A stretch of 38,686 bases of DNA. Origin: Ignavibacteria bacterium (lineage in GTDB: Bacteria; Bacteroidota; Ignavibacteria; UBA10030; SZUA-254). The position numbers were made by a program, and so were the translations under genes. This document shows, piece after piece, positions 17,087-26,886 of the stretch. The notes beneath the pieces are model-generated. The model ran no database searches, had not been told where the DNA came from, and saw nothing but the letters and a program-made list of their open reading frames with translations. Where the stretch lies: contig JACOSY010000009.1 in assembly GCA_016178595.1 (NCBI GenBank), forward strand, positions 1 to 38,686. The letters run 5' to 3'. Positions within the stretch are counted from its first letter, which is position 1. Each line of letters begins with the position of its first letter.

Positions 17087-17162
17087 CAATACAGATTTCG
17101 GATTGCGAAGTGCGGATTGAGCGGAAGTTCGAAATCCAAAATCTAAACTCCAACATCCGCAA

Positions 17163-17594
17163 TTGCCATTGGATCCATCTCGCCTCAACATCCTCATTGT
17201 CGAAGACAATCTTGCTCACCAGCGCATCACGGAGTATGTCCTGAAGCGAAACAATGTGAAAGCAAATCTCATCGTCGTGCGCGATGGGCAGGAAGTGCTC
17301 GATTATCTTTATCGAAAGAATGCTTATAGCGATAGCGCTGCATCGCCGCGTCCCCACCTCATCCTTCTCGATCTCAATCTTCCGAAACGCGACGGCCGCG
17401 AAGTTCTGAAGGTCATCATGGAGGATGCATCACTCAAACAGATTCCAGTTGTCATCGTCAGTACCTCCGATCGTGAAGAAGACATCGCGTATGCATTCCA
17501 AACGGGCGCTGTTGCGTACATCAGCAAGTCGAGTGGCTTTGATAAATTCAACGAGCAGCTCGGCACTGTTTGGAAGTACGCCCGCGCCGACTGA
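17163..17594 (+). CDS. Single-domain response regulator (CheY/Rcp1-like)
   Basis: This receiver domain of 143 residues has no output domain. Acidic pocket E14/D15, phospho-acceptor D70 (LLDLNLPKRDG), S100/T101 (VSTSD) and K122 (SKSSGF) are all present. The long beta3-side insert with LPKRDG resembles Rcp1-type regulators paired with hybrid or phytochrome-like kinases. No kinase is nearby, so it is an orphan. The start is TTG at 17163 with no good Shine-Dalgarno, and the exact N-terminus is uncertain. Confidence 0.88.
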   Translation: MPLDPSRLNILIVEDNLAHQRITEYVLKRNNVKANLIVVRDGQEVLDYLYRKNAYSDSAASPRPHLILLDLNLPKRDGREVLKVIMEDASLKQIPVVIVSTSDREEDIAYAFQTGAVAYISKSSGFDKFNEQLGTVWKYARAD

Positions 17595-17650
17595 TCGTCT
17601 GCACCTTTGATACTCAGGTTGGAAATTCGTATTATGATGGCGGGACGACT

Positions 17651-18967
17651 ATGACGAAGATTCTCGCAATTGTTGGAAGACCAAATGTAGGGAAATCTAC
17701 GCTCTTCAATCGCATCATCGGTACGCGCGAGGCAATCGTGCACGATCAGCCGGGCGTCACCCGCGATCGTCACTACGGTACCACTGAATGGGCCGGCACG
17801 ATATTTACCCTCATCGATACAGGTGGTTACGTCCCACACTCGACAGATTTGTTCGAACAAGCCATCCGCGAGCAGGCCGAGATCGCCATCGACGAAGCGA
17901 GCGTTGTCATTTTCATGGTGGATGGAATCGCTGGTGTGACACTGCTGGATGAAGAGGTTGCCGGCATCCTCCGAAAATCCAACAAGAAAGTTCACCTCGT
18001 TGTCAACAAAGTCGATAATGACAATCGGGAGATCGACGCTGCACAATTCTACAGGCTTGGCCTTGGTGAACCTGTCACTATTTCCGCACTTGGCGGACGG
18101 AAGATCGGAGATTTTCTAGACACAGTCACCCAGGACTTCTTACGAAACGGCGAACAGAGCAGCAGCGAGAAAGATGAACGGTTGAAGCTGGCGGTGGTTG
18201 GGAAGCCAAACGTTGGGAAATCGTCGCTCGTGAATGCACTCCTTGGAAAGACGAGAAATATTGTCACCGATATTCCCGGAACCACACGCGATGCAATCGA
18301 TTCCATCCTCAAATACCATAACGAAGAGATTCTCCTCATCGATACTGCCGGATTGCGGCGGAAGAGCCGCGTGAAGGAAAGTGTAGAGTTTTACAGTACG
18401 TTGCGTGCACTGAAGAGTATCGATCGCTGCGATGTTGCGCTGTGCGTGGTAGATGCTGCTGCCGGAATTGATCGGCAGGATCTCCGGATTTTAGAGAGCA
18501 TTGCCGAACGGAGCTGCGGTGCCGTGCTCGTGGCGAATAAGTGGGACATTGTTCCCAAGGACGATCAAACAGCGAAGGCGTATGAAACCGCCATCAGAAA
18601 CCTCTTGCGTATCTACGATTACGTGCCGATCATTTTTGTCTCTGCCCTCGAAAAGCAACGCGTCTACAAGATCATCGAGCTTGCCAAGATGGTGAACGCC
18701 GAGCAGAACAAGCGCATCTCGACGAACAAACTGAATAACGCGATGCTGAAAGAAATTGCGGTGAAACCGCCTGCCGCTGCTTCCGGCAAAGAAATTAAGA
18801 TTAACTACGTTACGCAGGTAAAAACAAAGCCGCCCGGGTTCGCGTTCTTTACGAACGAGCCAAAGCTCATCGACGATGGGTACAAGCGTTTTCTTGAGAA
18901 CAGGCTGCGCGAGCATTTCCATTTTGTCGGTGTTCCGGTATCGCTCTTCTTCCGCAAGAAGCACTGA
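17651..18967 (+). CDS. der: Ribosome-assembly GTPase Der (EngA)
   Basis: This tandem-GTPase protein of 438 residues is needed for 50S subunit assembly. The first G1 is GRPNVGKST with PGVTRDRHYG and NKVD; the second is GKPNVGKSS with PGTTRDAID, DTAGLRRK and NKWD. A C-terminal KH-like domain follows (FFTNEPKLIDDGYKRFLENRLRE). The ATG at 17651 starts MTKILAIVGRPNVG; residues read upstream of it are not family-like. Confidence 0.95.
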   Translation: MTKILAIVGRPNVGKSTLFNRIIGTREAIVHDQPGVTRDRHYGTTEWAGTIFTLIDTGGYVPHSTDLFEQAIREQAEIAIDEASVVIFMVDGIAGVTLLDEEVAGILRKSNKKVHLVVNKVDNDNREIDAAQFYRLGLGEPVTISALGGRKIGDFLDTVTQDFLRNGEQSSSEKDERLKLAVVGKPNVGKSSLVNALLGKTRNIVTDIPGTTRDAIDSILKYHNEEILLIDTAGLRRKSRVKESVEFYSTLRALKSIDRCDVALCVVDAAAGIDRQDLRILESIAERSCGAVLVANKWDIVPKDDQTAKAYETAIRNLLRIYDYVPIIFVSALEKQRVYKIIELAKMVNAEQNKRISTNKLNNAMLKEIAVKPPAAASGKEIKINYVTQVKTKPPGFAFFTNEPKLIDDGYKRFLENRLREHFHFVGVPVSLFFRKKH

Positions 18968-19015
18968 TGCACTTCGCATGCACAACAAGCATAGTCTGAT
19001 GCCGCAACACCACCC

Positions 19016-20383
19016 ATGAAGAAGCGCCGAATCCTTGTCGTCGGTGGGCTTGCCGCCGGGCCCAGCGCTGCAGCAAAGGCCGTGCGCATCAATCCCAAGG
19101 TTGAGGTCACGCTCTTCGAGGCCGCAGAAACAGTTTCCTACGGGATATGCGAAGCGCCCTACGCGATTGCCGGTATCATCCAGGAGGAGCGAACACTCGT
19201 CGCGTATACTCCCGAACAACTTCACGAGAAGAAAGGGATTAACGTTAAAATCCTCCATTATGTCGAAAAAATTGTTCCCTCTCAGCACAAGCTTCTTGTT
19301 CGCAACCTGCGAAATCACTCCGTCGACGAATACGAATATGACAAGCTAATCCTAGCGACAGGATCGAAGCCCCGATGTCTCAATCTCGAGAATGAAAATG
19401 CACGAAATGTATTTCATCTCAGCTCTCGCGAAGACACCTTGAACATTCTGAATTTCATCCGGATCGAGAAGCCGACAAAAGCTGTCATCATTGGAGGCGG
19501 CTACATCGGCATGGAGATATCGGAAGCGTTGCGTACGCGCGCCATGGAAGTGACCATCATCCACCGGCACCGGTTACCGATGGCGGGTCTCGAACTGGAT
19601 ACGCGTGAGCGCATTGCCGAAGAGTTAGAAAAGAATCAAGTGCAGTTTGTTACCAATGCAGCGGTGCAAGGACTTGTTACGGGGAATGGCGGAAAAGTCC
19701 AACATGTCGTGACGAACCGTGGAACGTTCGAGGCCGATCTCATCATCCTCTCACTCGGTGTGGAGCCGAATGCCGCAGTTGCGCGCGACGCGAAGATTCG
19801 AACCGGATCCTTTGGGGGAATACTAACGGACGAACGGCAACAGACGAATGTCGATGACATTTACGCAGCGGGAGATTGCTGCGAGGTGAAGAACATCGTC
19901 ACCGGTAAACCGATGTATTTGCCTCTGGCAACTATCGCCAGCCGGGCAGCGTGGGTTGCAGGTGAAAATGCAGCCGGCGGTAGGGCGACATTCAAAGGAG
20001 CAATCCGCGCAATCGCAGTAAAAATCTTCGGACTCGAAGTTGCACAAGTAGGACTGAGCACCGAGGAAGCGAAGAGTGCAAAATTCTCTGTCGTGACAGA
20101 GGTCGTTACAGCATACGCCAAAGTGAGCATCATGCCGAATGCGCAGAAGGTCACTGTCAAACTCATACTGGATCAACGTTCGAACCGGCTTCTCGGGGCA
20201 AACGTCTATGGCGGGGATGGAGCTGTTCTGCGCGCAAACACCCTGGGTGTCGCCATCCAGCAAAAACTCACGATCGATGACATTGTACGATTAGATTTGA
20301 TATACTCTCCGCCATTCGCTCCGTTGTGGGATCCCATACTTGTTGCCGCCAATCAAGCGCAGAAAAAACTTGATCGGAGCTGA
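19016..20383 (+). CDS. FAD-dependent disulfide oxidoreductase (CoA-disulfide reductase family)
   Basis: This 455-residue flavoprotein has two dinucleotide-binding folds (RILVVGGLAAGPSAAAKA; KAVIIGGGYIGMEISEAL), the FAD motif DDIYAAGDCCEV and a C-terminal dimerisation domain. The single active-site cysteine lies in SYGICEAPY, the position used by CoA-disulfide reductase, NADH oxidase and polysulfide reductases of this family. Likely substrates are disulfides of CoA or another low-molecular-weight thiol, or persulfides. As the genome encodes BshA, a bacillithiol-linked role is possible but unproven. Confidence 0.82.
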   Translation: MKKRRILVVGGLAAGPSAAAKAVRINPKVEVTLFEAAETVSYGICEAPYAIAGIIQEERTLVAYTPEQLHEKKGINVKILHYVEKIVPSQHKLLVRNLRNHSVDEYEYDKLILATGSKPRCLNLENENARNVFHLSSREDTLNILNFIRIEKPTKAVIIGGGYIGMEISEALRTRAMEVTIIHRHRLPMAGLELDTRERIAEELEKNQVQFVTNAAVQGLVTGNGGKVQHVVTNRGTFEADLIILSLGVEPNAAVARDAKIRTGSFGGILTDERQQTNVDDIYAAGDCCEVKNIVTGKPMYLPLATIASRAAWVAGENAAGGRATFKGAIRAIAVKIFGLEVAQVGLSTEEAKSAKFSVVTEVVTAYAKVSIMPNAQKVTVKLILDQRSNRLLGANVYGGDGAVLRANTLGVAIQQKLTIDDIVRLDLIYSPPFAPLWDPILVAANQAQKKLDRS

Positions 20384-20459
20384 CAAGTCATTGATGACAA
20401 AAAAACTACTGACGAGTGAACGCCGGTCACTTTCAGTCACTATTTGAAATTGACGATCT

Positions 20460-21089
20460 ATGAAAAACCTTGTTCTCATCGATCACCCGCTCGTGAAACG
20501 AGACCTTACCATTCTCCGTGATAAGAACACCCGGAGCCACACGTTTCGTGCAGTGCTGCGCCGTACTGCGAGCCTGATGGCCTACGAAGTGACGAGCGAT
20601 CTCGCAATCAAGAAAAGCGTCGTGAGGACGCCGCTGGAACGGACCACCGGCTACACAATCACCGATCAGATAATACTTGTTCCAATACTTCGTGCGGGAC
20701 TCGGACTGGTGGGAGGATTTGTTGAAGTGCTGCCCGATGCACGGGTCGGTCACATCGGGCTGTATAGGGACGAGGTAACGCTCCAACCCGTTGATTATTA
20801 TTTAAAGTTTCCGAGCAAGTTGAACCATGCTCTTGTCCTCGTCCTCGATCCGATGCTTGCGACTGGAGGCAGTGCAACATCCGCCGTCTCAGTCCTGAAA
20901 AGTAAAGGTGCGAGAAAGATTCGCTTTGTCAGTCTTGTCGCCGCACCGGAAGGAGTACGATTGCTTTTGAAGACTCATCCGGATGTAAAAATGTATACCT
21001 GTTCTCTCGATCGCGAACTCAATGCGAAGGGATATATCCTGCCCGGGCTTGGCGATGCGGGCGATAGGATTTTCGGGACAGCGGAATAG
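20460..21089 (+). CDS. upp: Uracil phosphoribosyltransferase
   Basis: Upp salvages uracil to UMP using PRPP. The PRPP loop LVLVLDPMLATGGSA, the upstream VPILRAGLGLV, and the C-terminal uracil-binding part GYILPGLGDAGDRIFGT are clear. At 209 residues it is the normal length. It stands alone, with the next gene convergent 14 bp away. Confidence 0.95.
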   Translation: MKNLVLIDHPLVKRDLTILRDKNTRSHTFRAVLRRTASLMAYEVTSDLAIKKSVVRTPLERTTGYTITDQIILVPILRAGLGLVGGFVEVLPDARVGHIGLYRDEVTLQPVDYYLKFPSKLNHALVLVLDPMLATGGSATSAVSVLKSKGARKIRFVSLVAAPEGVRLLLKTHPDVKMYTCSLDRELNAKGYILPGLGDAGDRIFGTAE

Positions 21090-21103
21090 GGAGAGGTTCT
21101 TTT

Positions 21104-21475
21104 TTAACTGTTGAGCAGTCGCTGTATGGTCATGAGTAAATCCTCGATGGCATATGGCTTACTCATGAAGTCATCAGCGCCATTCTTTTTCGATTCAATG
21201 GCGTGCCGGAGGTCGGCGTAGGCGGTGAGCATCACGACCTTCGTGCCCGGAACTTCCTGTCGAATGTACTTCAACACCTGCATTCCATCCATCTTCGGCA
21301 TCTTGATGTCGAGCAGAGCGAGATCGAACTTCTTTGCTTTGAGAGCGGCGATCGCTTCATCGCCATCGCAGGCCGCAGTCACTTCATAGCCTGCGTTCTC
21401 CAGCTCATAACTCAAAGCGGCTCGTAGGTTGTCCTCATCGTCGGCGACGAGGATGGAGCTTTTCGTAATTTGCAT
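21104..21475 (-). CDS. Single-domain response regulator
   Basis: This 123-residue receiver domain has D12/D13, phospho-acceptor D56 (LLDIKMPKMDG), T84 (MLTAYAD) and K106 (FMSKPY). Its sequence resembles receivers of the NtrC class, but no output domain follows. The ATG at 21475 starts MQITKSSILVADDE; the 30 residues read upstream are not conserved. It is convergent with upp and an orphan, with no kinase in view. Confidence 0.87.
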   Translation of the reverse strand: MQITKSSILVADDEDNLRAALSYELENAGYEVTAACDGDEAIAALKAKKFDLALLDIKMPKMDGMQVLKYIRQEVPGTKVVMLTAYADLRHAIESKKNGADDFMSKPYAIEDLLMTIQRLLNS

Positions 21476-21756
21476 AAGAACGACGATGACCTCTGATAAT
21501 CTATCTGTTCGCTGTACATCCGTAAAATACCTGCTCAAGATAATGTTTGGATCGGTGGAATGCAAGGTTCTTTCGTACTTGTTGTGACGCGGATTGCAGT
21601 CTTGTTATGCGTAATCTACAGGTTATCGAAAATGTCAAAGTTCCTCTTCAGCCAGTCCTTGACATTTATGAACTCCACCCGTATATTGAAAGAGAGCAAC
21701 TTTAGGATTTTGTTGGATTTATGCTTTCCTCCAAATGAAGTACTCGGCACGTCTCC

Positions 21757-23940
21757 ATGAAAAACGGCATCTACAAGAAGAAGCTCGATGACCTCCTCGT
21801 AATATGCCGGAAGAATCTTCGGACAGTCAACGAAGATTTGATTCGCAAGGCATTTGAGTTCAGCGTCGAGGCTCACAAGAATGACATTCGCGCATCCGGT
21901 GATCCGTTCTTCAACCACCCGTACGAAGTTGCAATGGTGGTCGCAAAAGAAATCCCGCTCGATGACGTCTCTGTCGCCAGCGCGTTGTTACATGACGTTG
22001 CCGAAGATACCGTCTTCACGATCAAAGATATTCGGCAGGAGTTCGGCAGCACGATTGCCGACATTGTCGATGGCGCAACCAAAATCTCCGACATTTTCAA
22101 GAGTCACGAAGTAACCCAGGCCGAAAGTTATCGCAAGCTCCTGCTGTCGATGGTGAACGACATTCGCGTCATTCTTCTGAAGTTCGCAGATCGATTGCAC
22201 AACATGCGGACACTTGAGTATCTTCCGAAGGAGCGGCAGCTTCGGATGGCGAAAGAGACGCTCGATATTTATGCACCGTTCGCGCACCGCTTCGGATTGG
22301 CGAAAATCAAATGGGAGCTTGAAGACCTTGCATTTAAGTATCTCCATCCGCAAGAGTACGAACAAATAGCCCACAAGCTAAAATCACGCAGGAAAGAACG
22401 AGAATCCTATATCCGGAAGTTCGTCCAGCCGGTCGAGAAGCGGCTGCATGATGAAGGGATGACATTTGAAATCGAAGGAAGACCGAAACACTTTTTCAGT
22501 ATTTATAACAAAATGGTGAATCGGAACAAACCCTTTGACGAAGTATACGATTTGTTTGCCGTGCGCATCGTGCTCGACACAGAGAATATCAACGACTGCT
22601 TCACGGTCTATGGAATACTCTCGTCGATTTACATCCCGATCCCGGAGCGATTCAAGAATTACATTTCGGTGCCGAAGAAGAATGGCTACCAATCCATTCA
22701 TGCTACCGTCGTTGGACCCGAAGGAAAGATGGTTGAAGTGCAGATTCGCACACGCGGTATGCATGAAATTGCCGAGAAGGGCGTCGCCGCTCACTGGAAA
22801 TACAAAGAGAACCTGTCGACGCTCGATGAAGAGCTCGAAAACTGGATCTCCTGGGTACGTGAGATCTTCGAACATGCCGACGAGGAGGCAGTCGACAAGC
22901 AACTGTTGGAGAGTTTCAAGTTGAACCTCTATCAGGACGAGATTTACGTCTTCACACCGAAGGGAGAGCTGAAGATTTTGCCGCAAGGTGCCACACCAGT
23001 CGATTTCGCCTTTGCCGTCCATTCAAACATCGGCTTTCACTGCTTGAGCGCGAAGGTGAACGGTCGTATCGTCTCGTTAGATACTCCCGTTCGCAGCGGC
23101 GACCAGGTCGAGATTATCACATCAAAGCATCAGATGCCCAAAGCCGACTGGGAGCAGTTCGTCGTTACACACAAAGCGAAGTCGCAGATTCGGAAATGGA
23201 TCAAGGAAGAGGAGCGCAAGGCAATTGCAAATGGCCGTGAGTTGTGGGAGAAAAAGCTCAAGAAAGCAAAGCTCCATATTAACGACGATGATCTCATGAA
23301 GTACGTGCATGAATTCAAGGTCGGCGACCTGCGGGACTTCTTCCTCAAGATCCAGAGGGAAGAAATCAATCCCGATGCGGTGGTACAGGAAATAGAACTG
23401 AAGATGAAACACCCTCGGCAAGAAGCGGTCGTTGACGAGCAAAACGATGGAATCTTCAACCGCTTCATCAGCACGGCGAGAAATCTCACGAGCGGCATTA
23501 CGCTCTTCGGCACCCGCGATAATTTCTTGCACAGCTTTGCCAAGTGCTGCAATCCGATTCCTGGCGACGAGATTGTCGGCTATGTCACGAAAGGCGAGGG
23601 GGTAAAAGTCCACCTGAAATTGTGTAAAAATCTCCAATCGTTGATGGCGAGCGATCCGAGTCGTATCGTGGATGTTGGCTGGCCTGTCACGAACGGTGTG
23701 GAATACGCTTCAGCCGTCCGTATCTCGGGCGAAGATCGAACGGGTATGCTGAACGACATCACGCATTCGATCTCAACATATCAGAACACGAATATCCGCG
23801 GCGTGAAGATCGATGCAAAAGACTCGCTCTTTGAAGGGACCATCATGCTTGGCGTGAAAAATACCGAGCACCTGGACAGGATCATCGAGAAACTCCGGAA
23901 GATCAAAGGAGTATTCCGTGCCGAACGATTAGTCGAGTAA
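21757..23940 (+). CDS. relA: Bifunctional (p)ppGpp synthetase/hydrolase (Rel/SpoT)
   Basis: This long RSH enzyme of 727 residues controls the stringent response. In order it has an HD hydrolase (NHPYEVAMVVAKE, ALLHDVAEDT), a synthetase (YDLFAVRIVLDT, KNGYQSIHATVVG, EVQIRTRGMHEIAEKGVAAH), a TGS domain (DEIYVFTPKGELKILPQGA), a zinc-finger region around HSFAKCCNPIPGDEIVGYV, and a C-terminal ACT domain. HD and synthetase motifs both look intact, so it should be bifunctional. The HU-like gene starts 19 nt later. Confidence 0.95.
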   Translation: MKNGIYKKKLDDLLVICRKNLRTVNEDLIRKAFEFSVEAHKNDIRASGDPFFNHPYEVAMVVAKEIPLDDVSVASALLHDVAEDTVFTIKDIRQEFGSTIADIVDGATKISDIFKSHEVTQAESYRKLLLSMVNDIRVILLKFADRLHNMRTLEYLPKERQLRMAKETLDIYAPFAHRFGLAKIKWELEDLAFKYLHPQEYEQIAHKLKSRRKERESYIRKFVQPVEKRLHDEGMTFEIEGRPKHFFSIYNKMVNRNKPFDEVYDLFAVRIVLDTENINDCFTVYGILSSIYIPIPERFKNYISVPKKNGYQSIHATVVGPEGKMVEVQIRTRGMHEIAEKGVAAHWKYKENLSTLDEELENWISWVREIFEHADEEAVDKQLLESFKLNLYQDEIYVFTPKGELKILPQGATPVDFAFAVHSNIGFHCLSAKVNGRIVSLDTPVRSGDQVEIITSKHQMPKADWEQFVVTHKAKSQIRKWIKEEERKAIANGRELWEKKLKKAKLHINDDDLMKYVHEFKVGDLRDFFLKIQREEINPDAVVQEIELKMKHPRQEAVVDEQNDGIFNRFISTARNLTSGITLFGTRDNFLHSFAKCCNPIPGDEIVGYVTKGEGVKVHLKLCKNLQSLMASDPSRIVDVGWPVTNGVEYASAVRISGEDRTGMLNDITHSISTYQNTNIRGVKIDAKDSLFEGTIMLGVKNTEHLDRIIEKLRKIKGVFRAERLVE

Positions 23941-23959
23941 TTGTAGGAGTAGAAAGCGA

Positions 23960-24355
23960 ATGAAACGAAATGCACCACGCGTCAAGACGTATACCAAACG
24001 GGATATCGTGAAGCGTGTTGCATCGACGACACGCACGAATCTCAACACATCGGCGCAATGGGTCGATCGGGTTTTTGTTGCATTGAGGGATATTATGATG
24101 ACCGCCGACCCGGACTTGCGGATCGAGATTCGCGACTTCGGTGTGCTGGAAGTGAAACCAACGAAGTCCAAACCGAAAGCGCGCAATCCCAAATCCGGCG
24201 AGATCATCTTCGTGCCATCGCGCCGAAAGACGCACTTCAAGCCGAGCAAGCTGCTGAAAAAATTCCTCTCACAGCCGCTTGCACAACCGCTTGATAAAGA
24301 ACTGCAACAAAAACTACGTCCATTTCCACCGGAACAACCGCGGAACGGCCATTGA
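23960..24355 (+). CDS. HU/IHF-family DNA-binding protein with C-terminal extension
   Basis: This 131-residue protein has the HU fold: an N-terminal helix pair (TKRDIVKRVASTT), then IEIRDFGVLEVKPTKSKPKARNPKSGE containing the beta-arm RNP-type DNA contact, and VPSRRKTHFKPSKLLK. The basic N-terminus and Pro/Gln-rich tail of about 25 residues are longer than in ordinary HU. GGAG lies upstream of the ATG. The stop overlaps the ruvX start, so the two are translationally coupled. Confidence 0.9.
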   Translation: MKRNAPRVKTYTKRDIVKRVASTTRTNLNTSAQWVDRVFVALRDIMMTADPDLRIEIRDFGVLEVKPTKSKPKARNPKSGEIIFVPSRRKTHFKPSKLLKKFLSQPLAQPLDKELQQKLRPFPPEQPRNGH

Positions 24356-24783
24356 AAAAACGGCTGCTTGGCATCGATTACGGCAGTCGGAGAATTGGCG
24401 TTGCGGTAAGCGATCCGTTGAACGTCATAGCACGGGGAGTCACCGTTATCGAGAACTCACCGCGGGCACTCGGTGAGATTCAACGCCTGGCAGACGAGTT
24501 CGATGTCGAAAGAATTGTCGTTGGATTTCCATTGAATCTGAAAGGAGAGAGAGGATTCAAAGCGAAAGAAGTTGAGGAATTCATCCAACGGCTCACGCGG
24601 GAACTTCATCGCGAGGTTGTTCGTTGTGATGAAAGATTCTCCACAAAACTTGCGCTGCAAACCATGCATACTATGGGTGTAAAGAAAAAGAAGCGCCAAC
24701 AAAAAGGGATCGTTGATGAAATGGCTGCCGCACTGATTCTTCAACAGTACCTGGACTCTCACCCGTCGAGTGAGGAACGATAA
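24352..24783 (+). CDS. ruvX: Putative pre-16S rRNA nuclease / Holliday-junction resolvase YqgF
   Basis: This RNase H-fold protein of 143 residues has the conserved acidic core: LGIDYGSRRIGVAVSD at the start, IVVGFPLNLKGE, DERFST and the final DEMAAALILQQYL. In E. coli the homologue processes the 5' end of 16S rRNA. It uses a TTG start that overlaps the HU stop. Confidence 0.92.
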   Translation: MKKRLLGIDYGSRRIGVAVSDPLNVIARGVTVIENSPRALGEIQRLADEFDVERIVVGFPLNLKGERGFKAKEVEEFIQRLTRELHREVVRCDERFSTKLALQTMHTMGVKKKKRQQKGIVDEMAAALILQQYLDSHPSSEER

Positions 24784-24875
24784 GTACGACCGATCTCTTT
24801 TCATCGATAACCGGTCATCGGTAGAACGATCTGCGAGAGCAGCGCCGTATCCACAGGAAGGTTGAGTATTCGACA

Positions 24876-25538
24876 ATGAATTTTCACGACGTCAATCTCC
24901 TCATCGAAGAAGGAGAGGGATTTGAAATAGAATTTAAGCGACGGATTTCGTCGGCTGAGAAGATCGCCCGTACGATCATATCGTTTGCCAACACAAAAGG
25001 CGGGACGATCCTTTTTGGCGTCGACGATAACGGCTCGATTGTCGGTGTCGAAAGCGAGAAGTCTGAAATCGAATTGATCGAAATTGCAGGACGGGATTTT
25101 TGCGATCCGCTTATTTCCCCGACGATCGATATTGTGCCGTTTGACGGGCGCGACGTGATCGTTTGCCGGATTGGGGAGAGCAGGACGAAACCGCACTATT
25201 TTCTTGGTGAGCAAGAACGCGTGAACGGCGAAAGCACGCGTGTCTATATCCGCGTCAACGACAATACGATGATGGCAAGCCGGGAAGTGGTAAAAATTCT
25301 ACAGAATGAAAACCCGGACGCGACGCCACTGAAGCTTAGTATCGGCGAGAACGAACATCGCTTGTTCCAATACCTCGAGAAGAATGAACGGATCACCGTT
25401 CGAGAGTTCGGTCGGTTGGTGAACATCAGCGACCGCCGCGCCTCGCGAACACTCGTACAGCTCGTTCGCGCCGGAGTCGTTCGCATCCACACGCATGAGA
25501 AGGAAGAATTCTTCACGCTTGCGTACGACGTGAAGTAA
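24876..25538 (+). CDS. AlbA_2 (Schlafen-like) domain protein with winged helix
   Basis: This 220-residue protein has an N-terminal AlbA_2 domain (EGFEIEFKRRISSAEKIARTI, SFANTKGGTILFGVDDNG) and a C-terminal winged-helix part (LFQYLEKNERITVREFGRLVN...SDRRASRTLVQLVRAG). Such proteins are usually annotated as putative DNA-binding or ATP-binding transcriptional regulators, but their biochemical role is unsettled. It stands alone, convergent with the flavoenzyme at 25582. Confidence 0.83.
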   Translation: MNFHDVNLLIEEGEGFEIEFKRRISSAEKIARTIISFANTKGGTILFGVDDNGSIVGVESEKSEIELIEIAGRDFCDPLISPTIDIVPFDGRDVIVCRIGESRTKPHYFLGEQERVNGESTRVYIRVNDNTMMASREVVKILQNENPDATPLKLSIGENEHRLFQYLEKNERITVREFGRLVNISDRRASRTLVQLVRAGVVRIHTHEKEEFFTLAYDVK

Positions 25539-25581
25539 TGGCGTGCCGGACTTCTCGACCGATCTTATTTTTCAAACGCCC

Positions 25582-26760
25582 TCATGCCGGTAACTTCCCC
25601 TTCACACTCTGCGGAGTAAACGAACCCTTCCCGGCAATCAGCGCGCGTGCATTATCCAACTGTCCCCACGTATTCCACAGCAGCACGCCGCGGACACGTT
25701 CTTTATCAAGATAATAGAGAACACCTTCGCGGAATTCCTCCTTCCAGTCCTCAACAATCTCAAGCCTGCTGTCAAGCTCACCGACAGCTTCGTAGCCGAG
25801 GTCGAACAAATCGGAATAGAAGAACGGGAGATGATGATACGGCTCGTTTGCACCAGCCATGTTCTTTCCGGCACGCTCGCCCATGACGTTGGCGTTGTCC
25901 TCGTGCTCGACACGGATACGCTTGCCGAGCGCAGGGTTAAAGAAATTTGCCACATCGCCCGCGGCATAAACATCGGGATGCGACGTTTGCAGAAACTCGT
26001 TTACGGTGATGCCGTTCTCGACGTTCAGTCCAGCCGATTGTGCAAGCTCGACGTTCGGCTGTATTCCAATGCCGGCGACAAGAGTATCCGCCTGCAACTC
26101 CTTTCCGTTTGAAGTTTTGACAAGATACGCTTCACCTTGCCGTGTAATACCGGCGACCCCTTCTTTCGCACGCACCTCGACGCCTTTTGATGCATAGTAT
26201 TCATTCAAAAATTTCGACAGTCGTTGAGGGTACACCCGCGCACCGAGGCCATCTTCCGGGAAAATCATGGTCACCTGTTGCCGGTTCATCGCAAGCGCAG
26301 CGGCAATTTCCGACCCGATGAACCCGCCGCCAATAACCAGAAACCTGTTTCCTTGTTCCGAACGTAGTCTGAGCTTCTGGTAATCATCGAGTGTACGAAA
26401 GTAGATAATGCCGTCGACGCTGTAGGGCAATGTTCGCACTCTGCCGCCGGTTGCAAGAAGAAGTTTGCGGTACGTATAGGCGTCGCCGTGATCGTCAAGA
26501 ACACGTTTTTCTTTCAGATCGATCCGGGTTGCCGCTCGCGATGTGTAAACTTTTGCATGATCCTTCGCATTCTTCAGCCACACACTCTCGAGTGGATCCC
26601 CTTTCCACAGCGCCTTTGAGAGGGGCGGACGTTTGTACGGTGTGTGCTGCTCATTGCCGATGATTCCTATGGTTCCGGATGCATCGACGCTTCGGATACC
26701 TCGAACGGCGGCGTCTGCCGTCATTCCTCCGCCGATGATGAAATAGTTATACTGGGGCAT
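25582..26760 (-). CDS. FAD-dependent NAD(P)H:ferredoxin/rubredoxin reductase-like enzyme
   Basis: This 392-residue flavoprotein has an N-terminal FAD fold (YNYFIIGGGMTADAAVRGIR), a NAD fold (RFLVIGGGFIGSEIAAAL) and the FAD-contact motif HPDVYAAGDVANF. There is no redox-active CxxC, so it belongs to the ferredoxin-reductase/AIF type. The ATG at 26760 (MPQYNYF) has GGAG just upstream and is preferred to the ATG at 26793. It is the last core gene before the cassette array; an AAAGTCC/GGACTTT inverted repeat lies between it and the array. Confidence 0.87.
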   Translation of the reverse strand: MPQYNYFIIGGGMTADAAVRGIRSVDASGTIGIIGNEQHTPYKRPPLSKALWKGDPLESVWLKNAKDHAKVYTSRAATRIDLKEKRVLDDHGDAYTYRKLLLATGGRVRTLPYSVDGIIYFRTLDDYQKLRLRSEQGNRFLVIGGGFIGSEIAAALAMNRQQVTMIFPEDGLGARVYPQRLSKFLNEYYASKGVEVRAKEGVAGITRQGEAYLVKTSNGKELQADTLVAGIGIQPNVELAQSAGLNVENGITVNEFLQTSHPDVYAAGDVANFFNPALGKRIRVEHEDNANVMGERAGKNMAGANEPYHHLPFFYSDLFDLGYEAVGELDSRLEIVEDWKEEFREGVLYYLDKERVRGVLLWNTWGQLDNARALIAGKGSFTPQSVKGKLPA

Positions 26761-26886
26761 TGTTATCTCCGTCTCTTGTCGAAAGTCCCGCACTTATTTG
26801 GCAGGACTTTGACCTTTTATAAAGTGTTATGCGCAGGCAAAGTTCAATACCAAATCACGAACGAGAAAACACCTAACGCTAACGTA

